NCBI GenBank assembly: GCA_964471235.1
Contig: CAYYGL010000015.1
Location: 1-41,073, forward strand
Reading direction: 5' to 3'
From: CAYYGL01 sp964471235
GTDB taxonomy: Bacteria > Calditrichota > Calditrichia > RBG-13-44-9 > J075
Length of the DNA stretch: 41,073 nucleotides
Positions 9,149 to 18,722 of this stretch are shown here, one piece after another; within the stretch, counting starts at the first letter, position 1; the number at the start of each line of letters is the position of its first letter. The position numbers and the translations under genes were made by a program. The notes under the pieces were generated by a model. That model was not told the DNA's origin. It was given only the letters and a program-made list of their open reading frames with translations, and ran no database searches.

Positions 9149-9883
9149 TTGTTTCTTACAGAATGGCGACAATCAATTGACGAAATGCTTAACCATTCAT
9201 TTTTACCGGATAGTGGTATGACCCAAATACCTGATAACTTTGCGTTAAATCGTGAAAAAATCTTACTTGCTTCCCGTAACGGGACGGTTCCGGGAGAAGG
9301 CAATTCTTCTGCGAAATCCACCCATTCATTGTGGTCAAAAGCAATTGACTGGTTCCGGCGTTCCCGGTTTCCGGAAAAGAGAAAAAGCCGAACGACAAAC
9401 ACTCAGGCAGCTTTATTAAAACAAATGAATCGGGTATTGGTGGTTTTCTCCATCGTTCTGACAATTTCTTTACCGCTGTTCTTATGGAAAGATGCCGCAG
9501 GTGTTCAAGAAAAAATGAAATTGCCGGGTTTAACGGAGGTGCCAGCCAATCAGCAGTCACTCGTAAAAGTAAACCGAAAAAGACAGGTGTCTTTAGCAAA
9601 ACTTGCTTCACAACGTCAATTTTTTGTTAATGAGGGATCTGAGTCGTCTTCTGCTGAGTCAGCGCCGGTGAATGCAATGGAGGTGCCCGGCTTATCTCAA
9701 CGCTATTCGTTGTTAGGGGTAATGATGGGAGAAACACCGAAAGCGATTGTTCGGGAAAACATTTCCAATAATTCCATGTTCGTAACCGTTGATGATCGGC
9801 TGGGAGGCTATTTGATCAAAGAAATCTTATCCGACCGAATCGTATTAGAACAGGATGGGGAACGATTTGAGTTAACCATGTAA
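9149..9883 (+). CDS. gspC: GspC/PilP-like secretion clamp protein
   Basis: This is a likely inner-membrane protein that contacts the secretin. A hydrophilic cytoplasmic stretch of ~90 residues is followed by one membrane helix (residues ~94-112, RVLVVFSIVLTISLPLFLW) and a low-complexity periplasmic linker. The C-terminal ~60-residue homology region (YSLLGVMMGETPKAIVREN ... LGGYLIKEILSDRIVLEQDG) matches the HR domain pattern of GspC/PilP. The start is uncertain: TTG 9149 lacks a well-spaced Shine-Dalgarno, and ATG 9185 or ATG 9219 are alternatives that shorten the cytoplasmic part. Position between gspM and gspD supports the call. Confidence 0.7.
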   Translation: MFLTEWRQSIDEMLNHSFLPDSGMTQIPDNFALNREKILLASRNGTVPGEGNSSAKSTHSLWSKAIDWFRRSRFPEKRKSRTTNTQAALLKQMNRVLVVFSIVLTISLPLFLWKDAAGVQEKMKLPGLTEVPANQQSLVKVNRKRQVSLAKLASQRQFFVNEGSESSSAESAPVNAMEVPGLSQRYSLLGVMMGETPKAIVRENISNNSMFVTVDDRLGGYLIKEILSDRIVLEQDGERFELTM

Positions 9884-9946
9884 CCTGAATGATTCCGGGT
9901 CAGGTTAAACAAGGATGTTGTCAACCTTAACGAATCGAGGCGAGAT

Positions 9947-11608
9947 ATGAGACATTATCAGATGTATTCCCTTAAAAGTATCGGAAAGCTCCTCCTTATA
10001 TGCGGATTGTTGAGTGCCGTTGGCTTCTCTCAAACCTCGGGAGCCCATAAGGTTAGTTTAAATTTCCGAAATACCGATATTCATGATGTATTAAAAACAC
10101 TGGCAAGCGAAGGGGGGGTAAATATTGTTTCCAGTAAAGCGGTGCAGGGAACCGTCACTATCTCGATCGACAATATTGACGTGATGAAAGCGTTAAGCCT
10201 GGTGGTAGAGATGCAAGGATTGGCTTATTATAAAGACGGCGGAATTATAAAGGTAATTACCGCAAATGAGTATAAACAACGGTTTGGGAAAGAATTTAGA
10301 GACTTAATGAAAACTCGGGTTGTGAAGCTGCATTACGCCAATGCCGATCAAATTGTAAAATCCATTTTTCAGTTAAAAACCAAAAATGGAAATGTGGTTG
10401 CCGACCAACGCAGTAATAGCATTATTATGGTGGATTTACCCGCATCCTTACGGACCATGGAGATGGTTATCAAAGAATTGGATGTACCGGTGCAGACCCG
10501 CTCTTTTATTTTGAATTATGTTTCGGTACAGAGTGTGGAGGGAGTGGTAAAAAATATGTTGAGCGCCGGCGGTAAAGTTCAGTTGGACCCTTCTACCAAC
10601 CAAATGCTGGTGATTGATGATACGGAACGGATTGAACGAATTGCTCAATTCCTCAAGGAAGCAGACCAACCGGGAGCAGGAGTTATGGAGATTTATACGC
10701 TTCAGTATGCCAATGCCGAAGCTGTTGCCAATCGAATACAGAATGAGTTAACCCCGGGAATCGGTTCGGTGTTCTTCGATGAAAATACCAATAAACTCTT
10801 TGTCAAAGATTTACCGGATAATTTGCCCTACATCACTCAGTTGATCGACACGCTGGATCAGAAAACCAGCCAGGTATTGATTGAAGCGAAAATTCTGCAA
10901 ATCAGTTTAAACGACAATTACAAATTAGGGGTCGATTGGAATGCCCTGACCCGGCAGTTTAGCGGGGATATTGATATCGGGTCTCATTTTAGGATTCTAT
11001 CGGATACCGATCCCGGCGGGCGGATCACAACTACCGGATTGGTTTCCGGTGATTTTACTTTCAATGGATTAATCGAAGCCCTGCAAACAGTTGGAAAAAC
11101 CGAGCTTCTTTCAAATCCTCGAATTATGTGTATCGATGGCAAAGAAGCACATATCCTGGTCGGAAGCACGGTGCCCTACAAAACCATTGATACCCGGGAT
11201 GTTCAGGGGGTATTCACCACTTTTGAGAAAGTGGTAACCGTTGAAGTGGGGGTAAAACTGAATGTAACCCCCATTATCAATGAAGATGGATATATCATTA
11301 TGAAAATCCGACCGGAGGTTAGTGAAGTCACCAAGTTTATTGAAAATATCCCGGTAGTAGACAAATCGGAATCCGAAACCACGGTCATGGTAAAAGATGG
11401 GGTAACAGTTGTTATTGGAGGGCTGATTAAAGATCAGAAAATCACCACGGTAAACAAAGTTCCCATCCTGGGCAGTATTCCCATTCTGGGTATTCCATTT
11501 CGGAGTAAGAATAAAATAAAAGCGAAAACGGAGCTGGTCATTTTATTACGACCGCAAATTGTCTCCGGAGATGTGGAAATGGGGTTAGAAGAGCATAAGC
11601 TGAAATAA
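9947..11608 (+). CDS. gspD: type II secretion outer-membrane secretin GspD
   Basis: This is the outer-membrane channel of the secretion system. A signal peptide spans about residues 1-33 (LLLICGLLSAVGFSQTSGA). The N0/STN domain follows (VSLNFRNTDIHDVLKTLA), then N1/N2 ring domains with repeated KLHYANADQIVK and YTLQYANAEAVANRI motifs. The secretin domain begins near residue 310 (VLIEAKILQISLN). Diagnostic motifs include LLSNPRIMCIDGKEA and VPILGSIPILGIPF near the C-terminus. At 553 aa it is compact, with one N1-type domain fewer than the ~650-aa proteobacterial forms. No pilotin-binding S-domain is evident. ATG 9962 is an alternative start. It is the last machine gene, followed by the candidate cargo. 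Confidence 0.95.
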   Translation: MRHYQMYSLKSIGKLLLICGLLSAVGFSQTSGAHKVSLNFRNTDIHDVLKTLASEGGVNIVSSKAVQGTVTISIDNIDVMKALSLVVEMQGLAYYKDGGIIKVITANEYKQRFGKEFRDLMKTRVVKLHYANADQIVKSIFQLKTKNGNVVADQRSNSIIMVDLPASLRTMEMVIKELDVPVQTRSFILNYVSVQSVEGVVKNMLSAGGKVQLDPSTNQMLVIDDTERIERIAQFLKEADQPGAGVMEIYTLQYANAEAVANRIQNELTPGIGSVFFDENTNKLFVKDLPDNLPYITQLIDTLDQKTSQVLIEAKILQISLNDNYKLGVDWNALTRQFSGDIDIGSHFRILSDTDPGGRITTTGLVSGDFTFNGLIEALQTVGKTELLSNPRIMCIDGKEAHILVGSTVPYKTIDTRDVQGVFTTFEKVVTVEVGVKLNVTPIINEDGYIIMKIRPEVSEVTKFIENIPVVDKSESETTVMVKDGVTVVIGGLIKDQKITTVNKVPILGSIPILGIPFRSKNKIKAKTELVILLRPQIVSGDVEMGLEEHKLK

Positions 11609-12083
11609 GAAACATTACCGAATAGACAGGGGAACGTCCGTTAAAAGTGCTGAAGAGACTTCTGGTAACGGAAGTTGATAGAACACGATTTAACGGAGAA
11701 GCCCGATAAATAAGCCGTTGTGAAAGGCTGTTGAACCAAACACAGGAGGGTGCAATGAAATATATGATTAAGCTTAGAGATAGCCCGATGTTTTTGAGTT
11801 GATAGAAAGAGTAGGGAAGGGGAGAAATCAACTTAATTGTGCGTTGCGGTTGGAAAAAAAGGGAGCCCGGAAGCGACCCTGCATATCCGAGTCTTTGGCG
11901 AGATGGATTTTTTGCGAGCCGCCCCAGGCACCATATTTTAAAAATCCAACCTAACAAAATTTCACGGTTAGAGCAACAGGAATTTGTACACCATCTCTAT
12001 TCGGGGCAAAAGTGTATCGTGAGCATTTATTGCCTTCGGATGAGATATTACTCAGAAATTACCATTTATAAGGAGATTATATC
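11609..12083 (+). other. 475-bp leader between gspD and the giant exoprotein gene
   Basis: No credible long gene lies here. An inverted pair (CCGTTAAA at 11638-11645, TTTAACGG at 11689-11696) could close a 59-base stem-loop around a smaller ACTTC/GAAGT hairpin. A 15-codon frame with a strong ribosome-binding site lies at 11755-11802. No known riboswitch consensus is recognisable. The length and possible structure suggest a long 5' untranslated region with its own promoter for the downstream gene, but no clear promoter can be named. An 82-codon GTG frame at 11839-12087 has no family resemblance and is probably chance. Confidence 0.4.
11755..11802 (+). CDS. possible 15-residue leader peptide
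   Basis: ATG 11755 is preceded by AGGAGGG at 11744-11750, one of the best Shine-Dalgarno sequences in the window. The frame encodes only MKYMIKLRDSPMFLS before TGA, and an in-frame-independent TAG follows closely. It could be a regulatory leader peptide for the exoprotein gene 282 bases downstream, or the 5' stump of a deleted gene. No family is recognisable. Confidence 0.25.
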   Translation: MKYMIKLRDSPMFLS

Positions 12084-15000
12084 ATGAACTATTGGAAGAA
12101 TATACAAAGAGTGATCATCGTCATGCTGGGGTTGGTTTTGCTCCCGGGGATGATGTATGGTCAGTTTGCCACGATTGGTGGTAAAATTTGGGAAGGCCGG
12201 CAATTGCCGGACGGCAGCCCCAATTTAAATCCGGGACCGGGTGATGAGGTGTTCGGCGCCCAGGTCATGGTGCAGAATCAACATTCCGAGGGTGCCTTTA
12301 TTACCTACGGAACGGTTACCGGGAACACCTGGACAGCGGATGTGCCTGCCCCGGGTGAATATGTGGTGATGTTCTCTGCCCCGGGATACGATCTCACCAG
12401 CCGGGAGTTCACAGTTCAACCGGGCGATAACCAGACCAAGGATGCATTTTTGCCACCCTTGTATAAAAATCTGGATGGAACCCCTTCCACGAACGAACTG
12501 CCGTTAGCAAATTTGCTGGTTTATGCTTTCTATGATTTTATGGTCAATGGGGAGCCGGATGGTTATCCGGAAGATGTTCCCTTAAATGGCGTTAAATTTA
12601 TTGTGCGCAATGAGGATGGGGATACCCTTGCTGTCGGGTATACCGGCTCCCAACCGGTCATCCAAACTTCTGATGGCCTGGTGATTACCAATACCGATGG
12701 GTTATACTACTTTACCGGGTTACCCCCGGGAGAAGTGATTGTGACCTCAGATCCCAGTGAGGTATGGACATATCCGCAATTACCGGAAGTGGCCGCACTG
12801 GGATTTGACCAGAATACGGAATTTTATTTGAATTATACCGAAGAGGGCGGACCCGCCTGGGATCCGAAGTTGTATCCCGGGGATCCGGGCACTGAAGCCG
12901 GTGGATTCCTGATCTGGCATAGTTATGTGGAAAAAATGGGGCAAATAGACGCCAGTAATGTGGCCGACCGTTTTCCGCCCGGAACCACATTAGCCAATGC
13001 CGGCAGTATCAGCGGAACGTTAGTCGATGCGGATAAGCCGAACCTTGCCCCGGATGAACCGTTTCCCATCCCCGGCGAAGACCATCCGGGCGTTACCTTA
13101 AACGACCGGGTTCCCGATGGATTGGTTATCCTGTTTACTGAAAACGCCCCGGTTCGACCGGTAGCGACCGTGGAAGCGGATCCGGTAACAGGCGATTTTA
13201 CGTTCAACAATGTTCCCCCGGGACGATACAAAATGATGATGTTCGATATTCCACTGGATTATGTATGGACGCAACAGCAAGTAACCGTGGCGCCCAATCA
13301 AAATGTGGTTTTTCCGCTCAATACACTATTGGTCCCCCGCTTCTTTGCCCGTGTCTGGGGATATGTCTATGATAATTCCACCAATCCGCCTACCCCAATT
13401 CCCGGGGCGGAAGTGCACATTCGTTATGAAGACGGAAGTGTACAGATGACGGAATATACCGACGCTAACGGCTGGTATCGGTTTGATGACCTGCCGGAAA
13501 TAGAAGTGCTCGGTTATGTTGATGTGGAATTGCCCCCGGGATACAGAGGCGCCATGCGCACCGAAACATTTTATCCCGGCGGAAGGGACACCACACATAT
13601 CAATTATAAATTAAAACCACCTATTGATGTAACATTTAATGCCATGAATCGATATGTTCAGTGGTATACGGCAAATTACCAGGCGGATTTATATGTGGAG
13701 CCCATTCCTGCCAATGAAGGACTCATTAAGGGATTTGTTTATAATGATAATCTTGAGAGAGGGAGTTGGGTAGGAGACGGCGTTTATAATAAGGAAGAAG
13801 AGCGCACCCTCTTTGATGTAACGGTAGAATTATGGGATGCTACCGGTACCCAACTGCTGGCTACCACCAAAACCGGAGAATTTGACGACGCTGCAACCCT
13901 GGCTCAGGGATGGTTCGAACCCTATACCTGGCCGCCGGATGAATTTGGCGGGGTATTTGTCGGACCATTTCCGGGATATTATGAATTCCGCGGAATTGCC
14001 CCGGGGGATTATATCGTCAAAATCTATCCCGGGGATCCCCTGAAAGGATTGGCAGGATTCAGTGCTTCTCCTGCCGGCTCTGAGTCGGTTCTGGTAACCG
14101 TAACCGGCGGTTCCTGGGTAGAGCAAGATTTTGGAGTCAATACCACCCCGCCGGGAGCATCTTTTGGTGTTCCCTTAGCCGGTGAAATTGAAGGCGGCAT
14201 ATTCGATGATGTGAATATTGATACCCGTGGCGGCTCTTTGACGGCTGATCCGAATGATTTGCAAAGTCTGTTGTTTATGGAAAAAGCCGGGGTTGTGGGC
14301 GCTCCGGTTGGCATTTATGACCACCTGGGATATTTATTAGGGGTGGGCTATATGGGCAACCCCCTGTGTTATGCCGGCTCACCGGATATACCGGGGCAAG
14401 CGGGCGTCAATCAATGCCCGCCCGGGCAAAACCCCATTCAAAAACCGGAAATGGAACGGAGGACTGCCCCGGGGGTGCATATCTACGTGGGCAATGATCC
14501 CAACCAACCCGGCTACAACCCGAACTATCTGCCCCTTACCTTGCCTTATACTTTTGGACAGGGGAAATTCAAGTTCGAAGCGGACTGGTCATTGGTACCG
14601 GTTGCGTTTATGGGACTTGGCGCCGGTATGTTGGGCAATGGCCCGATTGTTCCCCAGGACAATCCGGTTATTTTAAGTGCGGCTCCCATCGGAATGCTGG
14701 ATGAGAATTTCTTCAAGGTTCAACGAGCCAGTTATAATCCCGCCAATCCCCTGGAGAACTCACCCAGAAATATTCAGCCCTCCAGCGGAATCCTCCAGGT
14801 AAACCGGGGAGATATCGTTCGGATTTACGGGCAGTATTTTGGCGATCAACAGGGATATTCTACGGTTTCGTTAGGCGGGCAGGAGCAAGACATTGTTAAC
14901 TGGACAGATAGTTACGTGGATGTTCAAATTAAACCGGATGCCCTTAACGGCACTCTGATCCTGGCGAATTCCACCGGGGTGTCTAATGCAATACCGGTTG

Positions 15001-16691
15001 TCGTAAACATGTCGAATTCTGAAGTAATGGATTGGTTGCAGCGTTCTGTTTATGTATGGGCAGATAATCTTGGTCCCGAGGACGGCTCTGTACTCCATCC
15101 ATACCGGACAATTACCACTGCACTGAATAACTTACCGAGTGTGCGACCATGCTATGTCTATGTTTTACCCGGCACATATCATGAACGCATCCAGATAACG
15201 GAAGATGATGTGCACCTGATTGGTTATGGTCCTCATGATGTAACACTTACCGGATTACCGGAAACGTCACCGACAGGCGATATTCGTTTAATTCGTGAAC
15301 AGGGTGTCAATGGTTACGGTCCTACCATTTTCATAGGCGCTGGTGGTGAAACCGGAAGCGTGAGTAACATCACGATCAGTGGGTTTACCATCACCGGTGG
15401 TACGGTGGATGAGGACATCGGCTGCGGAATCTTTGGCGATTACGGGAATACCAATCTGGATATTAATAATTGCCTGATTTACCGAAACGGTGGTTATTAC
15501 GGTGGCGGCATCTGGTTACATAAATCGAACCATGATGTGAAAATCTGGTCAAACATCATTGCAGAGAACGGTAATTACGGCGGTTATGGCGGCGGCATTA
15601 GTGTAAATGATGAACCGGGGTATGGTCCGGAGCATGGTCAACCGGAACATATCTGGGATGATTCCTTAGCCGGTCCTCCACCGGGAACCTATGAAATCCA
15701 TAATAACCTGATTTTCCATAATTATTCACCGGACTATGGCGGCGGTATCTGTCTGTATGAAGTAAAAGACCACCTTAAAATTTATGGGAATATCATTGTA
15801 GAAAATCATGCGGAAGATCATGGCGGTGGAATGTATTTTGAAGAGACAGGTCCCATTGATATTTACGGCAACGTCATCCTGCGCAATTTAAATTTTGATG
15901 ACGGCGCCGGGATTAGCTTTGAGGATGTGGGGGATACCCTCTCTCACATTAATGTTTACAATAACGTAATCGCTCAGAATATCAGTGATGATCATGGGGA
16001 GAACGCCGCCCGTGGTGCTGGAATCGCTTTTGATGATGCTTTTTATGCCCGGGTGTTCAATAATACCATCGTCGGCAATATTGTTGCCGGTAGTTTTGAC
16101 CCTGCCGGCGGCGGCATGGATAGTGAACGAAACGGGCATGAATATAACGGGCAGGATGGACCGTTTATCCCACCCGGCTATAGCGATCCGGAAATTTTTA
16201 ACAATATCATCTGGAATAACTGGCGGTTGAACTATGACCAGCCTCTGGAAGGCGGTGAAGAAGAAGATTTACCCTACACCCATGGATTAAATTATCAATG
16301 GACAGAGGAACAATTGCATGTGGATAATCCTGCCATTAATGGGGAATGGGAAACCGATCAGAACTCTGAAAGCTTTACCCATGTTGAACACAATGATATC
16401 CAGGGCGGTTATTCGAATGGTGTGGGAAACCTGAATATCGATCCACAATTTCTTGATCCGGATCATTTTCGATGGCATTTAAGCCCGGGTTCCCCGGTGA
16501 TTAACCAGGCTCCTGCTGCAAACAGCCCGTCGTTAGACCTGGATCAACGACAGAGACAACGCAATGATGGGATGGTGGATATGGGCGCCTACGAATATCA
16601 AAATTTCCTGGAGATTATCCGGCTTCCCCAGGGAATTTTAGGGGTGATTAAATATCCCACACCGGGTTTACCCAATCCCTGGAATGACTAA
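12084..16691 (+). CDS. giant exported multidomain protein (regulatory-like Ig, IPT/TIG, beta-helix); candidate T2SS cargo
   Basis: This 1535-aa protein has a clear signal peptide (residues 1-26, cleaved after MMYG). Residues ~26-660 contain about five CarboxypepD_reg/SdrD-B-like beta-sandwiches, each with a pattern such as DANGWYRFDDLP or VPPGRYKMMMFD. Residues ~690-865 are an unassigned region with the only N-terminal-half cysteines (PLCYAG, NQCPPG). An IPT/TIG domain lies at ~890-975 (VRIYGQYFG). From ~985 to ~1500 a right-handed parallel beta-helix of the NosD/pectate-lyase type has repeated GGGI turns and ends in VDMGAYEY, typical of such exoproteins. There is no CxxCH haem motif, no outer-membrane anchor and no C-terminal sorting domain. 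AAGGAG at 12070-12075 precedes ATG. Its position after gspD suggests it is secreted by this system; binding or polysaccharide processing is possible but not shown. Confidence 0.85.
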   Translation: MNYWKNIQRVIIVMLGLVLLPGMMYGQFATIGGKIWEGRQLPDGSPNLNPGPGDEVFGAQVMVQNQHSEGAFITYGTVTGNTWTADVPAPGEYVVMFSAPGYDLTSREFTVQPGDNQTKDAFLPPLYKNLDGTPSTNELPLANLLVYAFYDFMVNGEPDGYPEDVPLNGVKFIVRNEDGDTLAVGYTGSQPVIQTSDGLVITNTDGLYYFTGLPPGEVIVTSDPSEVWTYPQLPEVAALGFDQNTEFYLNYTEEGGPAWDPKLYPGDPGTEAGGFLIWHSYVEKMGQIDASNVADRFPPGTTLANAGSISGTLVDADKPNLAPDEPFPIPGEDHPGVTLNDRVPDGLVILFTENAPVRPVATVEADPVTGDFTFNNVPPGRYKMMMFDIPLDYVWTQQQVTVAPNQNVVFPLNTLLVPRFFARVWGYVYDNSTNPPTPIPGAEVHIRYEDGSVQMTEYTDANGWYRFDDLPEIEVLGYVDVELPPGYRGAMRTETFYPGGRDTTHINYKLKPPIDVTFNAMNRYVQWYTANYQADLYVEPIPANEGLIKGFVYNDNLERGSWVGDGVYNKEEERTLFDVTVELWDATGTQLLATTKTGEFDDAATLAQGWFEPYTWPPDEFGGVFVGPFPGYYEFRGIAPGDYIVKIYPGDPLKGLAGFSASPAGSESVLVTVTGGSWVEQDFGVNTTPPGASFGVPLAGEIEGGIFDDVNIDTRGGSLTADPNDLQSLLFMEKAGVVGAPVGIYDHLGYLLGVGYMGNPLCYAGSPDIPGQAGVNQCPPGQNPIQKPEMERRTAPGVHIYVGNDPNQPGYNPNYLPLTLPYTFGQGKFKFEADWSLVPVAFMGLGAGMLGNGPIVPQDNPVILSAAPIGMLDENFFKVQRASYNPANPLENSPRNIQPSSGILQVNRGDIVRIYGQYFGDQQGYSTVSLGGQEQDIVNWTDSYVDVQIKPDALNGTLILANSTGVSNAIPVVVNMSNSEVMDWLQRSVYVWADNLGPEDGSVLHPYRTITTALNNLPSVRPCYVYVLPGTYHERIQITEDDVHLIGYGPHDVTLTGLPETSPTGDIRLIREQGVNGYGPTIFIGAGGETGSVSNITISGFTITGGTVDEDIGCGIFGDYGNTNLDINNCLIYRNGGYYGGGIWLHKSNHDVKIWSNIIAENGNYGGYGGGISVNDEPGYGPEHGQPEHIWDDSLAGPPPGTYEIHNNLIFHNYSPDYGGGICLYEVKDHLKIYGNIIVENHAEDHGGGMYFEETGPIDIYGNVILRNLNFDDGAGISFEDVGDTLSHINVYNNVIAQNISDDHGENAARGAGIAFDDAFYARVFNNTIVGNIVAGSFDPAGGGMDSERNGHEYNGQDGPFIPPGYSDPEIFNNIIWNNWRLNYDQPLEGGEEEDLPYTHGLNYQWTEEQLHVDNPAINGEWETDQNSESFTHVEHNDIQGGYSNGVGNLNIDPQFLDPDHFRWHLSPGSPVINQAPAANSPSLDLDQRQRQRNDGMVDMGAYEYQNFLEIIRLPQGILGVIKYPTPGLPNPWND

Positions 16692-16729
16692 ATCTCTTCA
16701 GGGTAACTGACGAGTCATGGGTTATTTTG

Positions 16730-16769
16730 AACAACGGCTGGCAACTTGTGTCAGCCGTTGTTTTTTTTC
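16730..16769 (+). terminator. strong intrinsic terminator after the exoprotein gene
   Basis: ACAACGGCTG (16731-16740) pairs perfectly with CAGCCGTTGT (16752-16761), followed by a run of T. It lies about 40 bases after the exoprotein stop. It also shows that the open frame extending upstream of the next gene to 16727 is not coding. Confidence 0.9.
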
Positions 16770-16945
16770 TGGCAATACTTTTCTTTTTGTCCTCCCCAAA
16801 ATGTTGTTATATTCCTAAAAAATGGCTATTCTGTTTTTTTAGTATCTACCTGGAATTTAATACCTCGGTGTATTTAATTCTATATATTTGGATCAACATC
16901 CCGGCAAGAATTAAACCGACATATAAGCCAGGAGGATTTAAAACC

Positions 16946-18265
16946 ATGCAAAACAGCCATGGTGCAAATGATTTAGCATCTCTAACCAGAGAAAACCTCC
17001 GGTTACGGAAAGCGGTCGAAGAGCTATCCATCTTAAACGAAATTGCCACGGCAATCAACTCCACCGGGTCGTTAGATAAAATTGTGAGTTTGATAGTCCA
17101 GAAGTGTGTCAAATTTTTAAAGGTGGAACAGGCGGCGGTGATGCTGCTGGATGAACAGGAGCAGGACAAAGGGTTTCATACCATGGTACGCAAAGCGGAT
17201 ACTTCCGCTTCTTTCCTGCCGTTCCGACTCGATACACATTTAACCGGCTGGATGTTAAAGTATCAGAAACCCCTGCTGGTAACCAATCTTTGTGAGGATG
17301 ACCGATTTACGGGATTGATTGAGAAAGACTGCCCAATCAAATCATTACTCAGCGTCCCCCTGATTTTTAAGGGAAACATGATTGGTTTGTTGACCGCTTT
17401 CAATCAAAAGTCGCCAGAAGGATTTACGGCTGAAAGTCAACGACTGTTGTCTATCATCGCCACCCAATCCTCCCAGGTAATTCAAAACGCCCGGCTGCTG
17501 GAAAAAGAAAAAGAGTTGGTGCGGGTGCGGGAAGAGATGCGGATGGCGTATGAAATTCAGGTGAACTTGCTGCCCAAATCCGCCCCGGAAATTCCCGGCT
17601 ATGATATCGCCGGAAAAAGCATTCCCGCCAAATTTGTGGGCGGGGATTATTTCGATTTCATCCCCATCGGAGATAATCAATTGGCATTTTGCCTTGGAGA
17701 TGTTACCGGAAAAGGGATGCCGGCAGCATTGTTGATGTCACATATCCAGGCGACTATTCACAGCCAGGTTATCTCTGCCCCCCAGCCCCGGGAGTGTATG
17801 CGCAATACCAACACGATTATCTACCAGAATACCGGGATGGGAAAATTTATCACCATGTATTATGGCATCCTGGATTTTACAAATCACCGGATAGTATATT
17901 GCAATGCCGGGCATGATTTCCCCTTTTTCTTTGAAAATCCTAATGAAAACCCGAACTCAATCTCCCGCCTGGAAAAGGGGGGATTGGTGTTGGGATTTGT
18001 TCCGGAATTTCAGTATGCTCAGGAGGAAATCTCAGTTGCTCCGGGTAGTCTGCTGGTACTCTATTCCGATGGCATCCCGGAAGCCAAAAACCAACAGGAT
18101 GAAGAATTTGGAGAAGAACGGTTAGAGGCAGTCCTTCGGGAAAGTCTGGATTTGCCTTCTCAAAAGTTAGTAGACACCATCATCGAAGCGGTGGAGCAAC
18201 ATGCGGGAGATACTCCTCAATCGGATGACATCACCCTGGTGGTAATTCGGCGCTTAAAGAATTAA
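16946..18265 (+). CDS. GAF domain-containing SpoIIE/RsbU-type PP2C phosphatase
   Basis: This is a cytoplasmic serine phosphatase of the kind that activates anti-anti-sigma or partner-switching pathways. A short coiled coil (residues ~8-35, LTRENLRLRKAVEEL) leads into a GAF sensor domain (~30-195). The SpoIIE PP2C domain (~215-437) shows the metal-site motifs FVGGDYFDF, LGDVTGKGMPAALLMS, YSDGIPEA and SDDITLVV. The frame is open back to 16727, but that region contains an intrinsic terminator. ATG 16946 has AGGAGG at 16930-16935 and starts right at the coiled coil, so 439 aa is the better model. No cognate STAS or anti-sigma gene is adjacent. Confidence 0.9.
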   Translation: MQNSHGANDLASLTRENLRLRKAVEELSILNEIATAINSTGSLDKIVSLIVQKCVKFLKVEQAAVMLLDEQEQDKGFHTMVRKADTSASFLPFRLDTHLTGWMLKYQKPLLVTNLCEDDRFTGLIEKDCPIKSLLSVPLIFKGNMIGLLTAFNQKSPEGFTAESQRLLSIIATQSSQVIQNARLLEKEKELVRVREEMRMAYEIQVNLLPKSAPEIPGYDIAGKSIPAKFVGGDYFDFIPIGDNQLAFCLGDVTGKGMPAALLMSHIQATIHSQVISAPQPRECMRNTNTIIYQNTGMGKFITMYYGILDFTNHRIVYCNAGHDFPFFFENPNENPNSISRLEKGGLVLGFVPEFQYAQEEISVAPGSLLVLYSDGIPEAKNQQDEEFGEERLEAVLRESLDLPSQKLVDTIIEAVEQHAGDTPQSDDITLVVIRRLKN

Positions 18266-18285
18266 TAACAAACATTTCTCGCTTC

Positions 18286-18305
18286 AACAATGATTGTTCT
18301 TTTTT
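18286..18305 (+). terminator. weak terminator candidate after the PP2C gene
   Basis: AACAA and TTGTT form a five-pair stem with a TGA loop, followed by CTTTTTT. It lies about 20 bases after the stop. The stem is short and AT-rich, so this is a weak candidate. Confidence 0.35.
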
Positions 18306-18401
18306 ACTAACAGGGTACAATGATAGTTTTTAGGGTTCCAGTCCAGAAAATTCCGGTTGGGTTGTAAAAATTTTGATAATTTTTTCTGAGGCTGCATATT
18401 T

Positions 18402-18479
18402 AACTCCCTTTCATCCCCTCTCCTGGAAAGTCGAAGATCCCGATTTGTCGGGAAGAGAGGGGGGAAGAGGGGGTGAGTT
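18402..18479. repeat. long imperfect hairpin with nested stem
   Basis: The C-rich arm AACTCCCTTTCATCCCCTC (from 18402) is complementary, with mismatches, to the G-rich arm ending GGGGGTGAGTT at 18479. Inside, TCCCGA (18438-18443) pairs with TCGGGA (18448-18453). Such CTCACCCC/GGGGTGAG cruciforms are widespread interspersed intergenic elements. A similar C-rich/G-rich hairpin lies at 35937-35993. Confidence 0.6.
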
Positions 18480-18513
18480 CGAGATGATGTACACAAAAAT
18501 GCCGTGATTTTTC

Positions 18514-18722
18514 AACTCCGTCAGGAGTGTCATGTTTATAGCCGAGCGAAAGAGAAAAACACGAAAACTCCGTAGGAGTGACATGTAGTTTTTAGCACAG
18601 AGGGAAACAAATGGCAAACACATATACCCAAATTTACATTCAGGTTGACATTTCACTCCTGCGCAGTTTCGGACAGGTGGAGTTACCGGATCGCTATCAA
18701 CATTTCATCCCTACGGGATTTG
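18514..18722 (+). mobile_element. degenerate REP/IS200-type (Y1 transposase) element, copy 1
   Basis: Four copies of one ~21-27-nt palindromic unit are arranged two forward, then two reverse. Forward copies: AACTCCGTCAGGAGTGTCAT from 18514 and AACTCCGTAGGAGTGACATG from 18566. Inverted copies lie at 18646-18669 (matching 17 of 20 positions) and 18694-18720. Between the pairs lies the first dozen codons of a Y1 transposase. This is the layout of a REP-associated transposase element that has lost nearly all of its tnpA and become MITE-like. A second element with the same layout lies at 21296-21526, on the other side of the kinase gene. Confidence 0.75.

Noticed and set aside
11839..12087. 82-codon frame before the exoprotein gene
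   Set aside because: GTG start, no resemblance to any family, and it overlaps the ribosome-binding site and start of the real gene.
12084..16691. Multihaem cytochrome or surface conduit
   Set aside because: No CxxCH motif anywhere in the 1535 residues.
16727..16945. N-terminal extension of the PP2C phosphatase with hydrophobic segments
   Set aside because: It would read through a perfect intrinsic terminator at 16730-16769; ATG 16946 has AGGAGG and starts at the coiled coil.
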